Assembly (NCBI RefSeq): GCF_001514115.1
Contig: NZ_KQ948472.1
Coordinates: 63,515 to 127,514 of the forward strand
DNA from: Streptomyces olivochromogenes
Lineage (GTDB): Bacteria; Actinomycetota; Actinomycetes; Streptomycetales; Streptomycetaceae
DNA length: 64,000 nt
Direction of reading: 5' to 3'
The translations under genes were made by a program, and so were the position numbers. Of the stretch, positions 42,999 to 52,434 are shown piece by piece; positions within the stretch are counted from its first letter, which is position 1, and every line of letters starts with the position of its first letter. The notes under the pieces are model-generated. The model did not search any database. It was not told the DNA's origin and saw only the letters and a list, made by a program, of their open reading frames with translations.

Positions 42999-44261
42999 TC
43001 AGGCGGGGCTGGTGCGAAGGAGCGTCGAGCCGAGGTACTGAACGGCGCGCAGCGCAATTTCCAGATCAGTGTGCCCTTTCTGGACAGGGTGCCCCATGAT
43101 TTCCTCGGCTTTCCGGATGCGGTACTGCACGGTGTTTTTGTGGAGAATCTGAGCGCTGGCGGTGGCGGTGTAACTGCAGCTGGTGTCCAGGAATATCTGT
43201 GCCGTCTCCCGAAGACGTGCGCTGTTCTCGTCGTCGACGGCCAAAGGCCCCAGGACGCTCCACACCCACGCGCGCATGTCGTCCATGTTCGTGGCCATCA
43301 AGGCGATGGGAGCGACAGCGGAGAAGTCGGTGAACTGGGGGGCCGGCTTGGCCGCTGCCGCAAGTTCCTGCGTGCGTACTGCCTGGCGGTGGGTGGAGCG
43401 GAATCCCTCGATGCCGTAGCCCACGCGTCCAGCGCACACGTGCACGGAAGGATCGCAGCGCTCGACGACGTCCGACACCTGTTGCCAGGAGACGTCGCCG
43501 TGCGAGCCGAGCGGCAGCCAGGCCCAGGACACAACGGCGTCGCGGGGGACGAAAAGCGGCCTGGCGGGGCAGTCCAGCTTCTGGGCGACCTCGTTGGTGA
43601 TCCGGTGGAGTCGGGCCAGTCCCTCGCCCCCGCCCGTCAGTGTGGGCAGCCAGGCCACCAGTCCGAGGTGGTGCTGTCGGAGCCGGTAACCAAGGGCTGG
43701 TTCGGCCCAGTTGAGGTCGACGTCCTTCTCGGTGAGGATGTCCCGCACGCGCGCGGCGCGCGCGGCGGTCTGGCTGAGCAGCCAGTGATCGCGTTCCTGT
43801 TGGTAGACCGCGATGACATGCTCGGTCACGCGGTCGATGTAACCGAAACTGACCCGCAGCATGCGCCGGTTGGTCGCGATGGCGAGATCCTCGCCGGCGT
43901 CCTGCCGGTTGAGTTCGTCCAGACACCATTGCAGAAAACGCCAGTGGCCGATTCTGTAGGCGCGCACCATCGCGCTGAGGGAGATACCTCTCTGAGCAAG
44001 CCTCCTGGCGTACTCAAGAGCGGCCGCAGGCCCCTCGATCTTGTCCAGAGATATGTCGTTCTCGAAAATGTGCAGCAACGTGGCGACATTTTCCGCGATG
44101 CTCGCCCGCAGGATTTTAATGACGGTTTCGTCGCCCCTGAGTTCCGGGATCTCGGCAATGACATAGTCCCCTATGTCGCGGCTGACCTCCGGGAGGTGTG
44201 ACCCTACGTTCGCCGCGACCACGGACAGTTGTTTTGCGGCCTCTGGATTCTCCGCAGCCAT
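42999..44261 (-). CDS. PucR/CdaR-type transcriptional regulator, intact
   Basis: A 420-residue regulator. An N-terminal RsbRD-like helical domain (about 10-165) precedes a central GGDEF-like domain (about 180-320) and the C-terminal HTH_30: ATASAQILHKNTVQYRIRKA and EEIMGHPV. DNA-binding and full length agree with PucR-family proteins, which often control purine, polyamine or secondary metabolism genes. The ATG at 44261 has TAGCAT 6 nt upstream and no ribosome site, so it is probably leaderless. It is divergent from the intact phosphatase gene at 44514 and may regulate it. Confidence 0.9.
   Translation of the reverse strand: MAAENPEAAKQLSVVAANVGSHLPEVSRDIGDYVIAEIPELRGDETVIKILRASIAENVATLLHIFENDISLDKIEGPAAALEYARRLAQRGISLSAMVRAYRIGHWRFLQWCLDELNRQDAGEDLAIATNRRMLRVSFGYIDRVTEHVIAVYQQERDHWLLSQTAARAARVRDILTEKDVDLNWAEPALGYRLRQHHLGLVAWLPTLTGGGEGLARLHRITNEVAQKLDCPARPLFVPRDAVVSWAWLPLGSHGDVSWQQVSDVVERCDPSVHVCAGRVGYGIEGFRSTHRQAVRTQELAAAAKPAPQFTDFSAVAPIALMATNMDDMRAWVWSVLGPLAVDDENSARLRETAQIFLDTSCSYTATASAQILHKNTVQYRIRKAEEIMGHPVQKGHTDLEIALRAVQYLGSTLLRTSPA
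43349..43830. repeat. Near-identical direct repeat block, copy 2 (with 41991-42472)
   Basis: This is the second copy of the block described at 41991-42472, inside the intact regulator gene. Divergence begins abruptly at both ends. Confidence 0.85.
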
Positions 44262-44267
44262 ACCGCA

Positions 44268-44273
44268 ATGCTA
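44268..44273 (-). promoter_or_regulatory. -10 hexamer placed for leaderless transcription of the PucR-like gene
   Basis: On the minus strand TAGCAT ends 6 nt before the ATG. The paralogue at 42903 has the same TAGCAT-N6-ATG arrangement and a related upstream sequence, so selection on this spacing is plausible. Confidence 0.55.
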
Positions 44274-44342
44274 CAGGGCCGTCCGTGATCCGCTTCTTCG
44301 GGAAGCGACAGGCCGCACTCCGCAAACCTGCGCGAATACCGC

Positions 44343-44361
44343 CGACGGATTAGTTCATTGG
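44343..44361 (+). promoter_or_regulatory. Motif shared with the kinase upstream region
   Basis: CGACGGATTAGTTCATTGG matches 36251-36269 in 16 of 19 bases. It lies about 150 bp before the phosphatase start, in the divergent promoter region. Confidence 0.5.
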
Positions 44362-44513
44362 CACCAACTCCCACCCGAAGGTCGTACTAAGCGCCCAGTG
44401 GTTGCCGTGCGGTTCACGCCTAGCCTCTGGTTACTGGCGACACCCTCCGGAGCGCGATCCGGGGGATCGACTCGCCTTCAAGCCGTTCTTCGGAAGCAAC
44501 CTAGGGGCGATCG

Positions 44514-46967
44514 ATGTCGACCAATATTGTCCGATACGGCCTCACGGAGGCACTGGGTACTCGAGAGGTGCCGGACGCTGCGATTGCGATGATCGACGGC
44601 GAGGGAACGGTGGTCGGTTGGACGAACACCGCGCAACGGCTTGTCGGTTACGCGGCCAAAGACGTGGTGGGCCGGCCCGCCTGGTTCGTGCTGCCGTTCC
44701 TCCAGGACGCACTGCACGTATGGGCCGCCTGCGAGCAGCGCCGCGCCCGGGGCGGCTGGTCCGGCACAGCGACGATCCATCACCGCGAAGGCCACACCCT
44801 CCATGTGAGCCTGCGTGTCTCGCTGTTGTGGGGGCGCGACGGATCAGTCCACTGGCTCGTCTCCGGCACCGATATCGCCGCACTCTCCGCGGTGGAGGCC
44901 GCCGGGTCGGTGCGGGAGTCGCTTCTCACGCGCACACCGATCGGCATCGTGGTGCGCGACGTGGAACTGCGCTGCACCTGGGTCAACGACGTCATCGAAC
45001 TCCAGGACGGCATCCCTCGTGCCCAGCGGCTCGGACGGCGCCTCCCGGACTCGCTGCCCGGCCTCGAATCCGAGGCGCTCGAAGCGGTGATGCGCCAGGT
45101 GCTGAGCAGTGGCATGGCCGCGGTCCATGAATACCGGGCGTGGCCGCCGTCGGATCGGCGCAGAGAGCACGCCTTTGCGGCCTCCTTCTTCTGCCTGAGC
45201 GACGCCGATGGCCGGCCACTGGGGGTGTGCTCCATGAGCGTGGATGTCACCGGCAACCAGCGGGCCCGCGAGCGCCTCGCCATCCTCAGCGAGGCCGGCA
45301 CCCGGATCGGCAGCACCCTGGACGTGATGCAGACCAGTCAGGAACTGGCCGACCTCGCCGTGCCCCTCCTGGCTGACTACGCCGCCGTCGACCTGGCCGA
45401 GTCCGTCCCGCTCGGCGACGAACCCGCCTCCCGCACCAGCACGTCGGGGCAGCGCGGTCCGGCCTTTCGCCGTGCCGGCCTCGCCTCGATCCACCCGGGG
45501 ACTCCCGAGTCGCCTTGGACACGCGGCGAGTCCATCTGCGTCCCCCCGACCTCACCCTGGATCAGGGTGCTCTCCTCCGGAGGCTCTCACCTGCAACCCA
45601 CCCTGGACGCCTCTCCCGGCACATGGGTGGACCATGACCCCGCGCGGGCGCAGGCCATTCGTGAAAACGGGATGCACTCCATGATGCTTGTCCCCATCCG
45701 CGCGCGGCACGCCGTGCTGGGTGTGGCCTTGTTCATCCGTACCGAGGAACCGATGCCGTTCCAGGAGGACGACCTGCTCCTCGCCGAGGAACTGGTCACC
45801 AGGGCCGCACTGTCCCTGGACAACGCTCGCCAGTACACCCGCGAGCACACAGCGGCCCTGGCCCTTCAACGCAAGCTGCTTCCGCACGGAGTGAGGGACA
45901 GCGCGGCGATCCAGGCGGCCTCGCGGTACCTGCCGGCCGACGTGGAGACCGGCGTCGGAGGCGACTGGTTCGATGTGATCCCGTTGTCCGGCGCCCGGGT
46001 GGCGCTTGTCGTCGGGGATGTCGTCGGGCACGGCATCAACGCCGCGGCGACCATGGGAAGGCTCCGAACGGCTGTGCGCACGCTGGCGGACATGGATTTG
46101 CCCCCCGACGAACTGCTGTCCCACCTCGACGACACGGTCCGGTGCCAGTCGGACGAAGACGACGACGCCGGCGACGGCGGCCTGATGGTCACCGGCGCCA
46201 CCTGTCTCTACATCGTCTACGACCCGGTCACCCGGCGGTGCACGATGGCACGGGCCGGGCATCCCCCGCCCGCTGTCGTCGACCCGCAGGGAAAGGTCAC
46301 GTTCCCCGACCTCCCCACCGGAGCCCCACTCGGTGTCGGCTCGGTTCCCTTCGAGGCCGTGGAGATGGACGTGCCCGAGGGGACCTTGCTCGCCCTCTAC
46401 ACCGACGGCCTGGTCGAGACCCGCGATCGCGACATCGACGTCGGCATGCGGCAACTGGGCGCCACCCTGGCAGCCCAGCCCCGTCGGCCCCTGGACGACC
46501 TCTGCTCCTCGGTGATCGAGGCGCTGCCGACGCAGTCACCATCCGACGACGTCACCCTGCTCCTGGCCCGGACCCGTGCTCTGAATCCGTGCCAGACCGC
46601 GTCCTGGGACCTGCCCCGGGACCCGGCCGTCGTCAGCAGTGCCCGCAGCCTGGTGGCCCGGCAGCTGACCCGGTGGGGGCTGGAGAGCCTGATCGCCGAC
46701 ACGGAGCTGATCGCCAGCGAGCTGGTCACCAACGCGATCCGTCACGGTGCCGGGCCCATAGCCCTGCGCCTGATCAAACACCGGCTGCTGACCTGCGAAG
46801 TATCCGACGCCGGCAGGTCCTTCCCGCGTCTTCGTCACACACGTACCACCGACGAGTTCGGCCGCGGCATCCTCCTCGTCTCCCAGCTGTCGCGTACGTG
46901 GGGCTGCCGCTGGATACCGGGCGGCAAGGTCGTGTGGGCTGAACAAGATCTGCCCAAGCACGCTTGA
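44514..46967 (+). CDS. PAS-PAS-GAF-SpoIIE phosphatase with C-terminal anti-sigma-type HATPase
   Basis: An 817-residue multi-domain signalling protein. PAS-like regions cover about 15-125 and 135-255, a GAF domain about 265-435, then a PP2C/SpoIIE phosphatase (GGDWFDVIPLSG near 481, VVGDVVGHGINAAATMGRL near 499) and an RsbW-like HATPase (ASELVTNAIRHGAG near 735, TTDEFGRGILLVSQL). Metal-binding Asp residues are present, so it should dephosphorylate an anti-anti-sigma protein and its own kinase-like domain may bind a sigma factor or partner. ATG 44514 follows GGGGCG. The decayed copy lies at 40744-41765. Confidence 0.94.
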   Translation: MSTNIVRYGLTEALGTREVPDAAIAMIDGEGTVVGWTNTAQRLVGYAAKDVVGRPAWFVLPFLQDALHVWAACEQRRARGGWSGTATIHHREGHTLHVSLRVSLLWGRDGSVHWLVSGTDIAALSAVEAAGSVRESLLTRTPIGIVVRDVELRCTWVNDVIELQDGIPRAQRLGRRLPDSLPGLESEALEAVMRQVLSSGMAAVHEYRAWPPSDRRREHAFAASFFCLSDADGRPLGVCSMSVDVTGNQRARERLAILSEAGTRIGSTLDVMQTSQELADLAVPLLADYAAVDLAESVPLGDEPASRTSTSGQRGPAFRRAGLASIHPGTPESPWTRGESICVPPTSPWIRVLSSGGSHLQPTLDASPGTWVDHDPARAQAIRENGMHSMMLVPIRARHAVLGVALFIRTEEPMPFQEDDLLLAEELVTRAALSLDNARQYTREHTAALALQRKLLPHGVRDSAAIQAASRYLPADVETGVGGDWFDVIPLSGARVALVVGDVVGHGINAAATMGRLRTAVRTLADMDLPPDELLSHLDDTVRCQSDEDDDAGDGGLMVTGATCLYIVYDPVTRRCTMARAGHPPPAVVDPQGKVTFPDLPTGAPLGVGSVPFEAVEMDVPEGTLLALYTDGLVETRDRDIDVGMRQLGATLAAQPRRPLDDLCSSVIEALPTQSPSDDVTLLLARTRALNPCQTASWDLPRDPAVVSSARSLVARQLTRWGLESLIADTELIASELVTNAIRHGAGPIALRLIKHRLLTCEVSDAGRSFPRLRHTRTTDEFGRGILLVSQLSRTWGCRWIPGGKVVWAEQDLPKHA

Positions 46968-47052
46968 AGGGATCTGGCAGCCAGGACGGCGCCGCAGCTC
47001 TCCTCCCGAGCCGCGCCGCAAGGCTGACGCACGGCCCGTCGGGCGAATTGGT

Positions 47053-47090
47053 GCAGAACAACCAAATTGAGCGTAAATATGGTGTTCTGC
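47053..47090. promoter_or_regulatory. Inverted repeat upstream of the catabolic island
   Basis: GCAGAACA (47053-47060) and TGTTCTGC (47083-47090) are exact 8-bp arms 22 bp apart in an AT-rich stretch before the FAH-family gene. It is a plausible operator. Three GATCGGAGC-like direct repeats lie at 47153-47180 between it and the gene. Confidence 0.5.
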
Positions 47091-47227
47091 GCCCAGTGGC
47101 GGTGCCTCTGCTCCCTCCTAGCGTCGTTCCTACCGACGCCATTGGATCCCCGATCGGGGCGATCGGAGCGATCGGAGCAGGAAGTGACACATCCAGGTCC
47201 CATCCACCATTTTCGAAGGAGCCCCCC

Positions 47228-48073
47228 ATGCGCATCGGAAACCTCTCAGGCCGACTCACCGTCTTCACCGAACACGGTGCGGTGGATGTCGAGAAGGCCA
47301 GCGGCGGCCGGTTCGGCCCCGACCCGCAGGCGGCCTACCACGCCTGGGCGGACTTCCTGGGCTGGGCCAAGGACGCCGACCTGAGCAACGCGTCCGCGTT
47401 CGACACCGCAGACCTCGGCTCGCCCACCCCGACGCCGACCCAACTGTTCGCCATGGGACTGAACTACCGCGAGCACGCCGCCGAGTCCAACTTGGCGGCC
47501 CCGGACAAGTTCCCACCGGTGTTCACCAAGTTCCGCACCGCGATCAGCGGGCCGGTCGGCACGGTGACGCTGCCCGAGGGCGGGCACACCGACTGGGAGG
47601 TGGAGCTGGTCGTGGTGATCGGCCGGCGCGCCGAGCGGGTGTCCGCCGCCGACGCCTGGTCCTACGTGGCCGGGTTGACCGTGGGCCAGGACATCTCCGA
47701 GCGGATCCTGCAGACCGAGGGCCCCGCGCCGCAGTTCAGTATGGGCAAGTCGTTCCCCGGGTTCGCCCCGATGGGGCCGTGGGTGGTCACCGTGGACGAG
47801 TTCGACAACCCGGACGACCTCGAACTCGGCTGCGCCATCGACGGCGAGTCCATGCAGCACTCCCGCACCAGCAACCTGATCTTCCCGGTGCCCCAGCTGA
47901 TCGAGGGCCTGTCGGCCACTCTGCCGCTGCTGCCCGGTGACGTGATCTTCACCGGCACCCCGGCAGGCGTCGGCATCGGCCGCAACCCGCAGCGGTGGCT
48001 GCAGCCGGGCGAGGAACTGGTCAGCTACATCACCGGCATCGGCGAGCTTCGCCAGCGGTTTGCGCGTGCCTGA
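47228..48073 (+). CDS. Fumarylacetoacetate hydrolase (FAH) family protein
   Basis: A 281-residue FAH-fold enzyme. Metal ligands are expected in TDWEVELVVVIG (Glu) and VGQDISERILQ (Asp), and the family signatures GLNYREHAAE, FTKFRTAISGP and VIFTGTPAGVGIG are present. Members cleave acylpyruvates or decarboxylate 2-oxo acids in aromatic or sugar-acid breakdown. ATG 47228 is preceded by AAGGAG. First gene of a run of three same-strand catabolic genes. The specific substrate is unknown. Confidence 0.9.
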   Translation: MRIGNLSGRLTVFTEHGAVDVEKASGGRFGPDPQAAYHAWADFLGWAKDADLSNASAFDTADLGSPTPTPTQLFAMGLNYREHAAESNLAAPDKFPPVFTKFRTAISGPVGTVTLPEGGHTDWEVELVVVIGRRAERVSAADAWSYVAGLTVGQDISERILQTEGPAPQFSMGKSFPGFAPMGPWVVTVDEFDNPDDLELGCAIDGESMQHSRTSNLIFPVPQLIEGLSATLPLLPGDVIFTGTPAGVGIGRNPQRWLQPGEELVSYITGIGELRQRFARA

Positions 48074-48185
48074 TCGGGGAGTGGCGAACTGACACCGGCC
48101 GGGCTCGATCCCGACCCCTTGCGCCCTGTCCCGCGTAAGGACACGAGCAGAAGAACATGCATCACACCGAAATGGGGCCTCACCC

Positions 48186-49058
48186 ATGCGATATCTCGAC
48201 TACAAGTGTTTCCGGATCGGGTTTGATTCCGGAGTCGCATTCGTCACCATCGATCACCCGCCGATAAATCTTCTCGATGAAGCTCTGTCGCAGGAATTCG
48301 ACAAACTCGGCAGGGAACTCGAGGACGATGAGAGCGTCCGAGTCGTCGTCTTGCAGAGCGCGCTCCCCGATTTCTTCGTGGCCCACTCCGGTCTGGGCCG
48401 GGTCGGAAGTGGCTCCAAAAAGGTGTCCCATACGCGCAGTTTTCGTCTTACGCAGACGATCGGAGAGCGGTTCAGGAACATGCCCAAGGTGAGCATTGCC
48501 AAAATCGAGGGTCGGGCCCGGGGTGGAGGCAGTGAGATCGCGCTGGCCATGGACATGCGTTTCGCAGCCATCGGCAAAGCAATCTTCGGCCAACCGGAAG
48601 TGGCGATCGGTCTTGTTCCGGGAGGCGGCGCTACGCAAAGACTGCCACGGCTCATGGGGCGGGGACGCGCCCTGGAGGTACTCCTGGGTTGCGACGACAT
48701 ACCAGCAGAACTGGCAGAACGTTACGGTTATATCAACCGAGCGTTGCCGGCGGACGAGCTGACGCCTTTTGTCGAAAAACTGGCTCATCGGATCGCTTCA
48801 TTTCCTGCGCATGCCATCGCCCACGCCAAGGAGTCCGTGGACACCGGCGCATTCAATTCCATTCCGGAGGGACTCTTGGTGGAAGCTCATGAGTCCGATT
48901 TGAGTGTCGCCAGCGAGGTGACGCAAGCGCGCATGGAGGAAGCATTGAAGGCCGGTGCCGAAACATATGAAGGCGAGTTGGAGATGGCCTATTTGTCGAA
49001 ACTCTCGACTCAGAGGCCGGTCAACAACCCGACTCCTCGCAAACGTCCGCCCGAGTAA
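48186..49058 (+). CDS. Enoyl-CoA hydratase/isomerase (crotonase) family protein
   Basis: A 290-residue crotonase. The oxyanion region ARGGGSEIALAMDMRFAA and the GQPEVAIGLVPGGGATQRLP segment with the catalytic Glu are seen. The first oxyanion segment (SALPDFFVAHSGLG) differs from the standard A-G-A-D pattern. It uses noticeably less G/C-rich codons than its neighbours (many A- and T-ending), a hint of transfer from elsewhere. It follows the FAH gene by about 110 bp on the same strand. Confidence 0.88.
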   Translation: MRYLDYKCFRIGFDSGVAFVTIDHPPINLLDEALSQEFDKLGRELEDDESVRVVVLQSALPDFFVAHSGLGRVGSGSKKVSHTRSFRLTQTIGERFRNMPKVSIAKIEGRARGGGSEIALAMDMRFAAIGKAIFGQPEVAIGLVPGGGATQRLPRLMGRGRALEVLLGCDDIPAELAERYGYINRALPADELTPFVEKLAHRIASFPAHAIAHAKESVDTGAFNSIPEGLLVEAHESDLSVASEVTQARMEEALKAGAETYEGELEMAYLSKLSTQRPVNNPTPRKRPPE

Positions 49059-49123
49059 CACGCGAATCTCGTCCTTGCCCACCCGGACACCTCAACGCTC
49101 TGACGAACCTCGGAGGTCATCGC

Positions 49124-52042
49124 ATGAGGAAACTTCTCGCCCCCCGAACCACCCGTATCGGACGTCCGGACGGGCCGGCGCAGCCCGATGCGATCGGCAT
49201 CGAACACCTCGGCGGCTCACCGACAGAGCTTGCCCGCGACCTGACCGAACTGCTGGGTGCCGAGCAGGTCTTGCATCGGCTCTCGGATCTGGTGCGCTAC
49301 GCCTCGGACGCGAGCCCCTACCGGCTTCTGCCGCAGGTCGTCGTGCGACCACGAGACGCTGCCGACGTCGCCGCCTTGTTGGACTACTGTCGCCGGACCG
49401 GGCGACACACCACGCTACGATCCGGCGGCACCAGCCTCAACGGTCAGTCACAGTCCGACGACATCTTGATCGACGTCCGACACCACTGGAACGGAATGAC
49501 CGTCGAAAACGACGGTGCCCGTCTACGGGCGCGCCCCGGCACGATCCTGTCTCACGCGAACGCCGTGCTCGCACGTCATGGGCGCCGACTCGGTCCCGAT
49601 CCCGCCAGCGCCGATGTCGCCACCATCGGCGGAGTCGTCGCCAACAACGCGGGAGGCATGCGGTGCCGGCTGTCCCGAAACGCCTACCACTGCGTATCCG
49701 GGATCACCTTCGTGCTCCCCTCCGGAACCACGATAGATACCGAAGCCGCCGACGCCGAATCCGAGTTCCGTAAGGCGGAGCCCGAACTTGCCGACGGCCT
49801 GCTCGCCCTTCGGGCGGAAATACTCGCCGACGAGGAACTCGTCGAACGGATCAAGCACAAGTACACCATCCGCAACACGACGGGATACGCCCTCAACGCC
49901 TTCCTCGACGCGGAGACCCCGCTGGGAATCTTCCGTCGGCTGCTCGTCGGTTCGGAAGGAACCCTGGCCTTCATGGCCGAGGTCGTGATCGACACCCTCC
50001 CGAACCCCGGGACCACCACCGTGACCTGGATCTCGACCGAATCCATCGATGCGGCGGCACGTTTGGTGCCCGCGCTGGTCGGGCTGGGCGCCGAGGCGGT
50101 GGAACTGATGATGGCGCCCGCGTTGACCGAGGCCGCGAAGGCATTTCCCGGCGCCCCCTCCTACTGGCGCACGCTCGATCCCAAGGCAGCCGCGCTCCTC
50201 GTGGAGTTCCGCGGCGAAGCCGACGCGCTCGACGACGCCGAGCAGAGCGTGAAGGACCTTCTCGCGCACGCCACCCTGCTGCACCCGATCGAGTTCACCC
50301 GAGACGAAGAACTCATCGAGTTCAACTGGCGGGTACGCGAGGGCCTGCTCGGCATCGTCGGCCGTCTACGGCCCGAAGGAAGCGCGGTCGTCAATGAAGA
50401 CGTCTGTTTCCCTCCCGCGCGTATCGCTGAAGGTGCCCACGACCTGCAGCAACTGCTCAGCAAGCACGGATTCCTGCCCGGGGTCGCCGGCCACGCCGCC
50501 TACGGCAACCTGCACTTCACCTTGACTCCCTTGCTCTCCGAGGAGACCGACAAGGAACGCTACGGGGCGTTCATGGCCGACCTCGTGGACTTGATCATCG
50601 GAAAGTACGATGGCTCGCTCAAGGCCGAACACGGCACCGGACGCAACATGGCACCCTTCGTGGAACGCGAATGGGGTGCCAAAGCGACCGACATCATGTG
50701 GCGCCTGAAGCGGCTGGCGGATCCCCACGGGGTCCTTGGACCAGACGTCATCCTGACGACCGACGAGGACATCCATCTCAAGCATTTCAAATCCACGCCC
50801 AAGATCGAACAAGTGGCGAACCTGTGCATCGAGTGTGGATTCTGCGAGGCCACGTGTCCCAGCCGTAACGTGACCACGACCCCCCGACAACGGATCGCCC
50901 TCCGCCGGGAGATGGCTCGCCAGGCCGAGGATTCTCCGGTGCTTGCACAGCTCCAGGCCGAATACGAATACGACGGTATCGAGACCTGCGCCGCTGATGG
51001 AACCTGCGCCATTCCGTGTCCCCTGCAGATCAACACCGGTGACCTGATAAAGGGCTTCCGCCGCGCCGAATCCACCGCTGCCCGTGAGCGTGCCGGGTTG
51101 GCCGCGGCCAGGCACTGGGGTCGGATCGAGAGGCTCGCGCGCATGGCGATGTCGGGCGTCGACGGCATCCAGTCCCACATCGGCGTGAAGGTTCTCACGG
51201 AGCTGACCAACGCGGCGCGCTTCGTCGCAGGCAGCGATCTCATCCCCTCGGTACCGGGCCCCATGCCCCACCCGGCACCGGCTCACCTCCCGCAAACCGA
51301 ACGAGAGTCGGCGCGTGCGGTGTACTTCCCGGCTTGCATCAACCGCATCTTCGGCCGCGACCCCGACAAGCCGACCACGCCATCGCTCCCGGAGGCATTC
51401 GTCACGCTCTCCGCCCGCGCCGGCATGCCGGTGTGGATTCCCGATGACGTCCGCGGACTGTGCTGCTCGACGCCGTGGGCGAGCAAGGGTTTGGCAGAGG
51501 GGCACCGTTGGATGGCGGAGGCGGTCTGCGACGCCCTCTGGCGGTGGAGCGATCATGGCTCGCTGCCTGTCGTGGTCGACGCCGCATCCTGCACCCACGG
51601 ACTGCTCGACGACGTCGCCGAACACGTTGACGACTCGCGGCGCGATCAGATGAACGCCATGAGCATCCGGGACTCGATCACCTGGTGCCGGGACCTGCTT
51701 CCCCTTCTCTCGGTGAACCGCAAGCTCGAGACGGTCGCGCTTCACCCCACATGTTCCACGACCCACCTCGGGCTCAACCGTGACCTCAAGGCCGTCGCGT
51801 CCTTCCTGGCGGATGCGACCGTGGTGCCCGTCGGCACCACCTGCTGCGGCACCGCGGGAGACCGTGGTCTGCTCCATCCGGAGTTGGTGGTCTCCGCGAC
51901 ACGGGACGAGAAGGCCGGACTCGACGCCTCTCCGGCGCAGGCGTACCTCTCGGCGAACCGCACGTGCGAGATGGGTCTGAGGCAAGCCACCGGGCAGCCG
52001 TACGAGTCCTTCATCTTCCTGCTCGAAGAACTCACCAGATAG
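49124..52042 (+). CDS. Large FAD-linked oxidase fused to Fe-S/CCG dehydrogenase module
   Basis: A 972-residue fusion. The N-terminal half (about 1-530) is a PCMH-type FAD domain (VVRPRDAADVAALLDYCR, SGGTSLNGQSQSDDI, DVATIGGVVANNAGGM) with a glycolate/lactate-oxidase-type cap (HGTGRNMAPFVERE). A ferredoxin-like part has two clusters, CIECGFCEATCP (about 568) and CAADGTCAIPCP (about 623). Two CCG domains (GLCCSTPWASKG, HPTCSTTHLG, TTCCGTAGDRG) finish it. The layout matches YdiJ/Dld-type 2-hydroxyacid dehydrogenases that pass electrons to quinone. ATG 49124 has GGAGG 8 nt upstream. Confidence 0.92.
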   Translation: MRKLLAPRTTRIGRPDGPAQPDAIGIEHLGGSPTELARDLTELLGAEQVLHRLSDLVRYASDASPYRLLPQVVVRPRDAADVAALLDYCRRTGRHTTLRSGGTSLNGQSQSDDILIDVRHHWNGMTVENDGARLRARPGTILSHANAVLARHGRRLGPDPASADVATIGGVVANNAGGMRCRLSRNAYHCVSGITFVLPSGTTIDTEAADAESEFRKAEPELADGLLALRAEILADEELVERIKHKYTIRNTTGYALNAFLDAETPLGIFRRLLVGSEGTLAFMAEVVIDTLPNPGTTTVTWISTESIDAAARLVPALVGLGAEAVELMMAPALTEAAKAFPGAPSYWRTLDPKAAALLVEFRGEADALDDAEQSVKDLLAHATLLHPIEFTRDEELIEFNWRVREGLLGIVGRLRPEGSAVVNEDVCFPPARIAEGAHDLQQLLSKHGFLPGVAGHAAYGNLHFTLTPLLSEETDKERYGAFMADLVDLIIGKYDGSLKAEHGTGRNMAPFVEREWGAKATDIMWRLKRLADPHGVLGPDVILTTDEDIHLKHFKSTPKIEQVANLCIECGFCEATCPSRNVTTTPRQRIALRREMARQAEDSPVLAQLQAEYEYDGIETCAADGTCAIPCPLQINTGDLIKGFRRAESTAARERAGLAAARHWGRIERLARMAMSGVDGIQSHIGVKVLTELTNAARFVAGSDLIPSVPGPMPHPAPAHLPQTERESARAVYFPACINRIFGRDPDKPTTPSLPEAFVTLSARAGMPVWIPDDVRGLCCSTPWASKGLAEGHRWMAEAVCDALWRWSDHGSLPVVVDAASCTHGLLDDVAEHVDDSRRDQMNAMSIRDSITWCRDLLPLLSVNRKLETVALHPTCSTTHLGLNRDLKAVASFLADATVVPVGTTCCGTAGDRGLLHPELVVSATRDEKAGLDASPAQAYLSANRTCEMGLRQATGQPYESFIFLLEELTR

Positions 52043-52434
52043 TCCGTAGTGTTCTTGGTGTGGTGACTCGGGCACTCCTCGCCTGCGGTCACCCTCGGTT
52101 ACTATGCTCACTTCATGCCGGAGGCCGGAAGCGACGGGCGCACATCAATTGCCCTGATTGCATATTGGGGGTGCGACGGCATTCCCGGGCGCGGTGGGTC
52201 AGCGCCCTGGTCGCTGTCACCCGCTCGATACTCGTCATCGCCCGGCACCGCCGCCACCTAGACCCCACGATCCGCGATCTCGTCCGCCAACTCCAGGCCG
52301 TCGGCCACCAAGTCGCGCTCACTCCGGCATCAGCCTGACCGGCCCGTCGCACCGTTACCCGGTCCGCACGCGGACCGGAGGCTGCCGCCTGCCCTCCCGG
52401 ACATCGATTTTCCGATCAGCCTTGGAGCCAAGCC
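52043..52434. other. Intergenic region with a possible transposase remnant
   Basis: About 390 bp between convergent genes. Forward-strand translation around 52199-52338 ends DPTIRDLVRQLQAVGHQVAL then TPASA, which resembles the C-terminal tail of IS110-type transposases (a QLEALGxxVTLxPA pattern). No start or upstream part is preserved. The rest shows nothing recognisable. Confidence 0.4.

Noticed and set aside
42840..44201. Plus-strand frames opposite the two PucR-like genes
   Set aside because: Each is an antisense shadow; the minus-strand proteins have clear domain patterns and the plus ones do not.
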